Below, one piece after another: positions 1-5,452 of a stretch of DNA of 6,173 nucleotides. Where the stretch lies: positions 1-6,173 of the forward strand of contig CAJQQJ010000121.1 of the NCBI GenBank assembly GCA_905480445.1. Direction: 5' to 3'. Within the stretch, counting starts at the first letter, position 1. Every line of letters starts with the position of its first letter. The stretch is from an uncultured Alphaproteobacteria bacterium. GTDB lineage: Bacteria; Pseudomonadota; Alphaproteobacteria; UBA7985; CAJQQZ01. The position numbers were made by a program, and so were the translations under genes. The notes under the pieces are model-generated. The model was not told the DNA's origin. It saw only the letters and a list, made by a program, of their open reading frames with translations, and searched no databases.

Positions 1-234
1 GACAGCTGATGCAATGGCTGTTTTGGCTGATTTCATGTCACCCGCCATCATCAAGGCTCGTGCTAATCCAGCCTGAGCCACGGCAAATCTTGGATCAGCC
101 TTTGCCGCCCGAGTGAAGGCTTCAACAGCGCCGTAAGTGGCACCGAGCAGGTGATCAACGCCTTCTCGGTAAGCAATTGCAGCTTCTTCAGACGAGCAGG
201 TTAGCTTGTTTCCGTATCGATCTTCGAACGCCAT
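1..234 (-). CDS. TPR protein, TTC38-like, N-terminal part (runs off the left edge)
   Basis: Seventy-eight codons are visible from the ATG at 234 down to the window edge, so the C-terminus is missing. The start lies 15 bases after the fahA stop, with only a weak purine-rich stretch ahead of it, which suggests cotranscription and perhaps translational coupling. Residues 13 to 78 form helical hairpins of tetratricopeptide type: an AYREGVD helix, then AVEAFTRAAKADPRFAVAQ, then a second hairpin AGLARALMMAGDMKSAKTAI. The typical small residues and the DP turn are present. The pattern of a short head, a Ser-Glu-Ala-rich segment and an AYREGVD-like helix recalls bacterial relatives of the TTC38 TPR family. 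TPRs are protein-interaction scaffolds; no enzymatic role can be read here. I see no signal peptide or membrane segment, so it is probably cytoplasmic. Only the TPR nature is solid; the family name is from memory. Confidence 0.82.
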   Translation of the reverse strand, partial: MAFEDRYGNKLTCSSEEAAIAYREGVDHLLGATYGAVEAFTRAAKADPRFAVAQAGLARALMMAGDMKSAKTAIASAV

Positions 235-249
235 CTGATTGCTTCGCTT

Positions 250-1524
250 TTATCGTTGATAAGGGTCACTCGCCGCCGCCACAACTTTGCCAATGCAATC
301 ACCAAAGCCGATGCGGTAACCATCACCTAGAGCGTTCCCGCACAGAGTTAAGGTATCGCCGTCTTCGATAAAGGTTCGGCTTACGCCATTCCCAAGGTCA
401 ATGGGTTCTTTGCCGCCCCAGCTGAGTTCCAGGAGCGAGCCGCGTTCTTCTTTGCCTGACCCAGATATCGTACCAGTGCCAAGCAAGTCGCCGACGGACA
501 TGGGGCAGCCGGAGGTCGTGTGGTGCGCTAGTTGTTGGGCAGAGGAATAATAAAGCTGGTCCATGTTGGTTGCCGATAACTTCGTTGCTTCCGCACCCTC
601 TGGCTTCAATTCAACGCCCAAGACAATGTTGTAAAGCAGGGGTCTTGGCTCTACTAAATGCGGCAGCAAGTTCTTTTCTCTCTCAGGGGTGGGTGTTCTG
701 AATGGCTCTAAGGCAGCCTTCGTGATGATCCAAGGACTTATGGTCGTTGCTGTGGCTTTGGCCTGGAATGGGCCGAGTGGGTGATATTCCCAGGCTTGGA
801 TGTCTCTCGCCGACCAATCATTAAGCAGGACATAGCCAAAGATGTTGTTGTCGGCTTCTGCCACAGTTATTGGCCCTGTCGACGCAGTGCCGACAATGGC
901 ACCGACTTCCAACTCAATATCAAATCTGCGGCTTGGTGCAAAGATTGGTGTGTCGAACTCTGGGCTCTTCAGTTGTCCCCAAGGGCGCTGAATATCCGTG
1001 CCAGAAACAACCACCGAAGAAGCTCGACCGTTGTAGCCAATAGGAATATGTAACCAATTGGGTGGCAATGGATTTTCTGGTCCTCTCAGCAAGGTCCCGA
1101 CGTTCGTGGCATGGTTTTTTCCAGAATAGAAGTCGGTATATTCCGCCACTTTGATTGGCATGTGCAGTTGAGCGCTGGCGGCATTGATGAGCACACGGTT
1201 ACGCAGCTCTTTGTTACCAGACAAGCTGGTTTCGCCTCCTTCGATAAGCAGCTCTATCAAGCGCATCCTGAAGGCAGACCAGAGGCTGGAACCCGCCTCC
1301 ATCAAAGGATTCCATATTGCTTGGTCGAAAAGTGACTTCGAAGCCAGCCTAACTAATCCTGCTTCTTCCAAAGCCCTGACGTCGAGGATCTGATCACCAA
1401 TCGCAACACCGCAACGAGGATCGAGATCCTCTGTTGAGAAGACGCCGTATGGTAGGTTGTTTAAGGGGAAGGGATTGGCGGCATAATTCGCATTTTCAAT
1501 CCAAGACCTAATCAGTCGGCTCAT
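250..1524 (-). CDS. fahA: Fumarylacetoacetase
   Basis: This enzyme hydrolyses fumarylacetoacetate to fumarate and acetoacetate (EC 3.7.1.2), the last step of tyrosine/homogentisate breakdown in the cytoplasm. The 424 residues match the usual length. An N-terminal SH3-like domain (about 1 to 120) precedes the FAH catalytic domain. By alignment from memory with mouse FAH, the metal ligands are D131, E204, E206 and D236, in YTDFY, DIELE and NDWSARD. The catalytic set includes H138, R240, Q243, K256 and E366, and substrate-contact residues R147, Y164 and Y247 are also present, so nothing essential is missing. The ATG at 1524 follows the hmgA stop by 33 bases. Its ribosome site is poor: purine-rich, with the nearest AGGA 15 bases away, so translation may partly depend on hmgA. 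The next gene starts 15 bases after its TAA. Bacterial names vary (fahA, hmgB); the function is near certain. Confidence 0.96.
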   Translation of the reverse strand: MSRLIRSWIENANYAANPFPLNNLPYGVFSTEDLDPRCGVAIGDQILDVRALEEAGLVRLASKSLFDQAIWNPLMEAGSSLWSAFRMRLIELLIEGGETSLSGNKELRNRVLINAASAQLHMPIKVAEYTDFYSGKNHATNVGTLLRGPENPLPPNWLHIPIGYNGRASSVVVSGTDIQRPWGQLKSPEFDTPIFAPSRRFDIELEVGAIVGTASTGPITVAEADNNIFGYVLLNDWSARDIQAWEYHPLGPFQAKATATTISPWIITKAALEPFRTPTPEREKNLLPHLVEPRPLLYNIVLGVELKPEGAEATKLSATNMDQLYYSSAQQLAHHTTSGCPMSVGDLLGTGTISGSGKEERGSLLELSWGGKEPIDLGNGVSRTFIEDGDTLTLCGNALGDGYRIGFGDCIGKVVAAASDPYQR

Positions 1525-1557
1525 TGGTTTCTTTCTTTTTCCTGAGTGACAAGTGGT

Positions 1558-2874
1558 TTATTTTTTACCCGGCGTGCCGTCGAACTTCTTCTCGATGGAA
1601 GACCAGCAATCGATGTAGTCGTCTTGCATAGGCGCTACCTTAGCAGCAAACTCCGTCAAGTGCTGAGGGAAGCGCGTCTCAAACATGAAGGACATGGTGT
1701 TCTCCAGCTTTGCTGGTTTGAGTTCTGCATTAGACGCACCTTCGAAGGCGTCACGGTCAGGACCATGTGGCAGCATCATGTTGTGCAGGCTCATGCCGCC
1801 GGGAATGAAGCCTTCTGGTTTAGCGTCATAGATACCGTAGATATTGCCCATCAGCTCCGACATGATGTTCTTGTGATACCAAGGTGGACGGAAAGTGTTT
1901 TCAGCAACGGACCAACGTTCCCGGAACAAAACAAAATCGATATTGGCCGTTCCCGCAACGCCCGACGGTGCAGTCAGAACAGTAAAGATTGAGGGGTCTG
2001 GGTGATCAAAGAGGATTGATCCAACAGGGCAGAATGTCCTTAGGTCATACTTGAGAGGCGCGTAATTCCCGTGCCAGGCAACCACGTCCAGTGGACTTTG
2101 CGCGATTTCAGTTTCATGGAATTGCCCACACCATTTAAGGGTTACTCTGCTCGGGACTTCTCTGTCTTCAAAAGCCGCCACTGGCGCCTTAAAGTCGCGA
2201 GGGTTGGCGAGGCAGTTAGCACCGATCGGGCCGCGGTCGGGCAGGTGGAATTTCTGGCCGTAGTTCTCGCAAACAAATCCGCGCGCTGGTCCTTCAATCA
2301 GTTCCACTCGGAAAACTAAGCCTCGAGGGATAATAGCTATTTCCTTGGGCTCTAAGTCGATGACACCAAGCTCAGTGCAGAACCGGAGCTTACCTTCTTG
2401 AGGGACAATCAAAAGTTCTGAGTCTGCGGAATAGAAGTACTCATCGACCATTGATTGCGTCACAAGATAGATTTGACTGGCCATGCCAATCTGGGTGTTA
2501 ACATCCCCAGCAGTGGTCATGGTCCTCATACCGGTGAGGAAATTGAGTTTCTCGTCGGAATGGGGAACTGGGCTCCAACGATATTGACCCAAGCTCGTCA
2601 GGTCATCATCGATATGCGGCGCAGACTTCCAATAGGGCAGCTGTGTCTTTTGATACCGCCCTGAATGTTTGACAGAGGGTCGGATACGGTAGCACCAAGT
2701 GCGTTCATTCTCTGCTGTTGGTGCGGTGAAGGCCGTGCCTGATAGCTGCTCTGCGTAGAGACCGTAATTGCAACGTTGCGGGGAATTCATCCCCTGTGGC
2801 AGAGCATCAGGAAGTGCTTCGGTTTCAAACGAGTTGCCGAAACCTGGCATGTATTGCAGCTCTGTTTGACTCAT
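1558..2874 (-). CDS. hmgA: Homogentisate 1,2-dioxygenase
   Basis: This non-haem Fe(II) enzyme (EC 1.13.11.5) uses O2 to cleave homogentisate to 4-maleylacetoacetate. From the ATG at 2874 the protein has 438 residues, typical of the family, and begins with the conserved MPGFGNSFETEALP-type head. The iron ligands are H334 and E340 (YHKNIMSE) and H370 (LPHGPD). The catalytic histidine is H291 (FDHPDPS) and the active-site tyrosine is Y349. These sit one position below the human numbering. The frame stays open upstream to a TTG at 2928, but that start would lie inside the putative -35 element and add 18 residues unlike the family. The ATG at 2874 has a good AAGGGAG ribosome site eight bases upstream. 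The protein is cytoplasmic and hexameric in characterised relatives. It leads the hmgA-fahA-TPR unit. Confidence 0.97.
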   Translation of the reverse strand: MSQTELQYMPGFGNSFETEALPDALPQGMNSPQRCNYGLYAEQLSGTAFTAPTAENERTWCYRIRPSVKHSGRYQKTQLPYWKSAPHIDDDLTSLGQYRWSPVPHSDEKLNFLTGMRTMTTAGDVNTQIGMASQIYLVTQSMVDEYFYSADSELLIVPQEGKLRFCTELGVIDLEPKEIAIIPRGLVFRVELIEGPARGFVCENYGQKFHLPDRGPIGANCLANPRDFKAPVAAFEDREVPSRVTLKWCGQFHETEIAQSPLDVVAWHGNYAPLKYDLRTFCPVGSILFDHPDPSIFTVLTAPSGVAGTANIDFVLFRERWSVAENTFRPPWYHKNIMSELMGNIYGIYDAKPEGFIPGGMSLHNMMLPHGPDRDAFEGASNAELKPAKLENTMSFMFETRFPQHLTEFAAKVAPMQDDYIDCWSSIEKKFDGTPGKK

Positions 2875-2882
2875 CTTGTGTT

Positions 2883-2889
2883 CTCCCTT
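2883..2889 (-). promoter_or_regulatory. Ribosome binding site of hmgA
   Basis: AAGGGAG on the minus strand stands eight bases before the ATG at 2874. It is the best Shine-Dalgarno match I found near any start in the window, and it decides in favour of this start over the upstream TTG at 2928. Confidence 0.8.
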
Positions 2890-2899
2890 GCTTGGCTCA

Positions 2900-2910
2900 A
2901 TTGTGACAAT
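2900..2910. promoter_or_regulatory. Palindrome overlapping the hmgA -10 region, possible operator
   Basis: ATTGT-C-ACAAT is a perfect inverted repeat with five-base arms and a one-base centre. It covers the putative -10 hexamer of hmgA and the first bases of its spacer. A repressor bound here would block the promoter. In other proteobacteria hmg genes are controlled by IclR- or MarR-type repressors, but no such gene is in this window, so the binding protein is unknown. The arms are short, and chance occurrence in an AT-rich gap cannot be excluded. Confidence 0.35.
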
Positions 2911-2928
2911 CAAAGGTGTAACTATCAA
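2900..2928 (-). promoter_or_regulatory. Candidate sigma70 promoter of the hmgA unit
   Basis: On the minus strand, TTGATA (2923-2928, 5 of 6 to the -35 consensus) and CACAAT (2900-2905, 4 of 6 to the -10 consensus) are separated by exactly 17 bases. Transcription would start near 2893, giving a leader of about 20 bases with the ribosome site in it. It lies in the 96-bp gap after the regulator gene. I see no convincing intrinsic terminator in that gap, so some read-through from upstream is possible. Confidence 0.55.
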
Positions 2929-2970
2929 GCCGCAAATCGTTGCTAGCTTAAGAAACCAAAACCAGGCAGC

Positions 2971-3987
2971 CTATTTGTTGTCGCGTACGAAGTCATAGAG
3001 CGTGCCAGGCCACGTTGGTGCTGCCTCCGTTGCGGGCCAGGCTTGGCGGTAAAGCGAAGGTTTTTTCCCAAAACATTTTTGAAAAGTGAGTGAAAAATAG
3101 GACAGGGAATTGAAACCGCTAGCAACAGCCACTTCACGGATCGACATAGAGGTTGAGGTTAACAAAACGCGTGCGTGTTGCAATCTGGCTAGCTGGCCGA
3201 ACTGAACGATTGAACAGCCTGTATCGCGTTTGAAAATTCGCTCTAGCTGTCTTTGTGAAACCGCTAACTGTTGGCAAATTTCAGGCACAGACAAGGGTTC
3301 CTCTATGTGCTGTTCAATGAGCGATATGGCCGCCCGCACCTGAGGGTGAGTACTTTGGTTTTGGGTGTTTGGCAAAGAGCGTTGTGGGGCTTCAGCAGGT
3401 CGCCGCATAGAGTAGAGCATTTGATTGCCAACTTCCGACGCCAAATTTTGCCCATGGTCCTCTTCGATCATTGAAAGCATGAAATCTATGCAGGTTGTAC
3501 TGCCAGCTACAGTGTGAAGTTTCTTCTCTGACGTGAAAAGTTGTTCACAAACATCGATATCGGGGAAGGCCTCGGCTAAGCCCGGTTTCCATGACCAATG
3601 GGTTGTTGCTTGCTTACCGGTTAGCAAACCTGCCTTTGCCAAGGTATGCACAGCCATCTCTATGGCGACTATGTTTTTCCCGAGCCTTGCTTGAAGTCGA
3701 AGCCAGTTGATACAGGCTGTGTTTTCATAGTGCTCTGCACCCCAACTGCCAGTCACCATGATGGTGTCAGGGTTGCTAAGTGCCGGTGAAGTAATCGCCT
3801 CACAATCGATGGAAAGCCCATTACTGGCTACGACATTGCCAGCCTGTGATGATCTGAAATCCCAACTGTATAAAGGATGGCTCGAAAGGTAGTTGGCAAT
3901 ACGCAAGGGTTCAATGCTGCCGGTAACAGTGAGCATATTGAACCTGGGTATCAGGAACAGGCTTAGATGTTTGGGCTCTGTTGCCAA
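2971..3987 (-). CDS. GlxA-family AraC-type transcriptional regulator
   Basis: This DNA-binding regulator has 338 residues, the usual size of the GlxA/GbdR/CdhR group. The N-terminal DJ-1/PfpI-like (class I glutamine amidotransferase fold) domain covers about 7 to 185, with the hallmark IEPLRIANYL at 25-34 and ATTHW at 127-131. The C-terminal AraC domain covers about 215 to 316, with helix-turn-helix 1 at 232-257 and helix-turn-helix 2 at 281-312 (IREVAVASGFNSLSYFSLTFQKCFG). At the position where amidotransferase relatives carry a Cys nucleophile the sequence reads AIEMAVH, so the domain probably senses a ligand rather than catalyses. The start is a TTG at 3987, because an in-frame stop (the TAA of the preceding gene) stands only three codons upstream and the next ATG (residue 18) would cut into the conserved domain. 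Characterised relatives respond to glycine betaine, carnitine or arginine; the ligand here is unknown. It could act on its own unit, the FAD gene or hmgA. Confidence 0.93.
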   Translation of the reverse strand: MATEPKHLSLFLIPRFNMLTVTGSIEPLRIANYLSSHPLYSWDFRSSQAGNVVASNGLSIDCEAITSPALSNPDTIMVTGSWGAEHYENTACINWLRLQARLGKNIVAIEMAVHTLAKAGLLTGKQATTHWSWKPGLAEAFPDIDVCEQLFTSEKKLHTVAGSTTCIDFMLSMIEEDHGQNLASEVGNQMLYSMRRPAEAPQRSLPNTQNQSTHPQVRAAISLIEQHIEEPLSVPEICQQLAVSQRQLERIFKRDTGCSIVQFGQLARLQHARVLLTSTSMSIREVAVASGFNSLSYFSLTFQKCFGKKPSLYRQAWPATEAAPTWPGTLYDFVRDNK

Positions 3988-3993
3988 GAGGCG

Positions 3994-5370
3994 TTAATCC
4001 AATCCGATGGCTTGTCTGCTTTTGCAAGTTTTGCACAGACCACAGGCTTTTGTTAAGCCGTTTTCTTCTATGGGTCGTCGGCATCCCCAACTGAAGGCTA
4101 CTATTTCTTCTGGCATGAGTCTTCTTTGCTCGGCTTTTGGAATCAATTCCCTCTCCAGATAGCGCGGTGGATCAAAGGGAAAGGACCCTGCTTTAGCACA
4201 GTTTAAAACATTCGCCCAAAGCATAGGCCAACCATGACCCTCATCTAGACAATGGCCAATTTGCCAAAAGTCGACCGTCTCATTGGTTCGTTGGCTATAG
4301 GATTGCGCGGCCAATCCGGCCTCAAAACCAACAGCCGCTAGATCCATGCCGAAGTGAGAGAGATTTGTCCGGTCGATTGTTGAGCTGTTGTAATGAAAGT
4401 CGCGGCAATGGATTTTGAGCCAGTCAACGACTTTGTTGCAGGCCTCTGTCTCAATCTGGTGACGGTTTTCGCCATTAATCAGTTCAACGTGATGAGCAAG
4501 GATCTTGCGCTTCGTGTTGGCGAGCGCGTCCCAGAGGATAAAGATAGAGTCCAAGCCGCCGCTCAGCATGATCAAATTGCATTGCTCTTCTTCGGGTTTG
4601 TCGGTCCAAGTAAGTGATGAGGTCTTTTTAGTTTTTCTGAGAACTAACCTTTGGCTGCGAAAGGTTCCGTTCTTCAAGTCAGAAATCAGCAAGTTGAGTT
4701 TGTTGAAGTGGTCTACGAGGCAAGGATTCTTGAGCGCCGCTTTCTTCAGTGGGCCACTGATGATTTGGCATTCCTGAAGAAACTCAGAACTCTGTTCCTT
4801 CAGCGATAGACATTCCAGTGAGGAGAGTTTGAGCTTGTAATTCCAACCACTTTTTTCAAACCCAAAACCGAGGTTTGCCGAAAGTTCAGAATTAACGGAG
4901 AACAGATCTTCAAGAACGATTTGGCTGTTGCAGTTCGATGAATTTTCAATGGTTGTTAGCAAATTTTCAATTGATTGATCGTTGAAAGACGAACGAACAA
5001 AAAACAGGTTCTGAAACTTCTTTGCGTCTTCCAACAGCTTTTCTGGACCGCCGCAAAGAAAACGTAAGTTAGTACGATATCGATTGGGGAAAAGTGAATT
5101 GCAGTAGTCTGATTTGTCACAATCAATAGCAGTGATGCTTGCTTTTACGTCTGCGGGAAGATCAGTGGCGCAATGGATTTGGTTTTGACCAAATAGCAAG
5201 ATAGAGGTTTCTTCTTTATCCAAAGAAAGCCCGCCGAGGTGAGAACTGGGTTTTGTGGATCGGTTTTCTTTTAAGGCGTTAGCAAGCCAGGTGGCAAAAG
5301 TTTCCTTGGGCACTAAGGCCGGTGGTTCTTTGTAATGGGTCGTGACAACAGGGACTGCACGTGAGGCCAT
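3994..5370 (-). CDS. QueC-like PP-loop ATPase/zinc protein with an unrecognised N-terminal domain
   Basis: The protein has 458 residues, about twice the length of ordinary QueC (7-cyano-7-deazaguanine synthase). The C-terminal part (about 262 to 458) is QueC-like. It has the pyrophosphatase loop SGGLDS at 270-275 after a hydrophobic strand, an IGHCLDEGHGWP segment at 371-382, and a four-cysteine zinc site at C430, C443, C446 and C449 (SWGC...ACGLCKTCKSR). QueC uses ATP and ammonia to turn a carboxylate into a nitrile; relatives serve in the Qat and type IV CBASS defence systems. Residues 1 to 255 are not recognised. Alternating strands at 56-61, 78-84, 101-107, 121-126 and 150-155, with an AIDCDKSD turn, hint at a degenerate Rossmann or methyltransferase-like fold. 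The N-terminal coding region is AT-rich by eye (33% G+C counted over 4921-4980). The ATG at 5370 has only a weak ribosome site (AGCGG). No queuosine gene is nearby, so the real substrate is unknown. Confidence 0.85.
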   Translation of the reverse strand: MASRAVPVVTTHYKEPPALVPKETFATWLANALKENRSTKPSSHLGGLSLDKEETSILLFGQNQIHCATDLPADVKASITAIDCDKSDYCNSLFPNRYRTNLRFLCGGPEKLLEDAKKFQNLFFVRSSFNDQSIENLLTTIENSSNCNSQIVLEDLFSVNSELSANLGFGFEKSGWNYKLKLSSLECLSLKEQSSEFLQECQIISGPLKKAALKNPCLVDHFNKLNLLISDLKNGTFRSQRLVLRKTKKTSSLTWTDKPEEEQCNLIMLSGGLDSIFILWDALANTKRKILAHHVELINGENRHQIETEACNKVVDWLKIHCRDFHYNSSTIDRTNLSHFGMDLAAVGFEAGLAAQSYSQRTNETVDFWQIGHCLDEGHGWPMLWANVLNCAKAGSFPFDPPRYLERELIPKAEQRRLMPEEIVAFSWGCRRPIEENGLTKACGLCKTCKSRQAIGLD

Positions 5371-5380
5371 GGATAGTACA

Positions 5381-5402
5381 CCGCTTCTGATTGGGAAAGC
5401 GG
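5381..5402 (-). other. Short hairpin in the leader of the QueC-like gene
   Basis: On the minus strand CCGCTT (5397-5402) and AAGCGG (5381-5386) can pair over a ten-base loop, ending ten bases before the ATG. No run of T follows, so it is not an intrinsic terminator. If transcription starts near 5397, as the promoter candidate suggests, the 5' arm would mostly be outside the transcript and the hairpin would form only in read-through RNA from the FAD gene. The 3' arm contains the only G-rich stretch that might serve as ribosome site, so pairing could hide it. Confidence 0.3.
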
Positions 5403-5403
5403 A

Positions 5404-5432
5404 AATTTATCTATTTAATACCAAAATGTCAA
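5404..5432 (-). promoter_or_regulatory. Candidate sigma70 promoter of the QueC-like gene and regulator
   Basis: On the minus strand a perfect TTGACA (5427-5432) is followed after 17 bases by TAAATT (5404-5409, 4 of 6 to the -10 consensus) in a very AT-rich gap between the FAD gene and the QueC-like gene. Transcription would begin near 5397, about 27 bases before the ATG. It indicates that the QueC-like gene and the downstream regulator can be transcribed independently of the FAD gene. Confidence 0.55.
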
Positions 5433-5452
5433 TAAAATACCTATATGGTATT
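5417..5452. promoter_or_regulatory. Inverted repeat plus third copy of its arm, possible operator
   Basis: A 17-bp element (5436-5452, plus strand) reads aatacc-tatat-ggtatt, a perfect inverted repeat with six-base arms just upstream of the TTGACA. A further aatacc stands at 5417-5422 inside the promoter spacer, in direct orientation and 19 bases from the first arm. Half-sites around and inside a promoter suggest a dimeric regulator. The adjacent GlxA-type protein is the obvious candidate, though AraC-type proteins more often use direct repeats. The element overlaps the last base of the FAD gene stop codon region. Confidence 0.45.

Noticed and set aside
1546..1992. A 148-codon open frame on the plus strand.
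   Set aside because: It is antisense to the well-conserved 3' end of hmgA and shows no family features or ribosome site.
2875..2928. An 18-residue longer start for homogentisate dioxygenase at the TTG of 2928.
   Set aside because: The TTG is part of the putative -35 hexamer, the added residues do not resemble the family N-terminus, and the ATG at 2874 has a clear ribosome site.
3994..5370. Asparagine synthetase or another N-type PP-loop enzyme as the identity of the C-terminal domain.
   Set aside because: The C-terminal four-cysteine pattern with CGLCKTC is that of the QueC group and is absent from asparagine synthetases.
5381..5402. The hairpin as a terminator for the FAD gene.
   Set aside because: It has a six-base stem with a ten-base loop and no T-run on the minus strand.
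5371..5451. A preQ1 riboswitch ahead of the QueC-like gene.
   Set aside because: The hairpin lacks the C-rich loop and the A-rich tail ending in a pairing CUAA of preQ1-I, and the gap is too short and differently arranged for preQ1-II.
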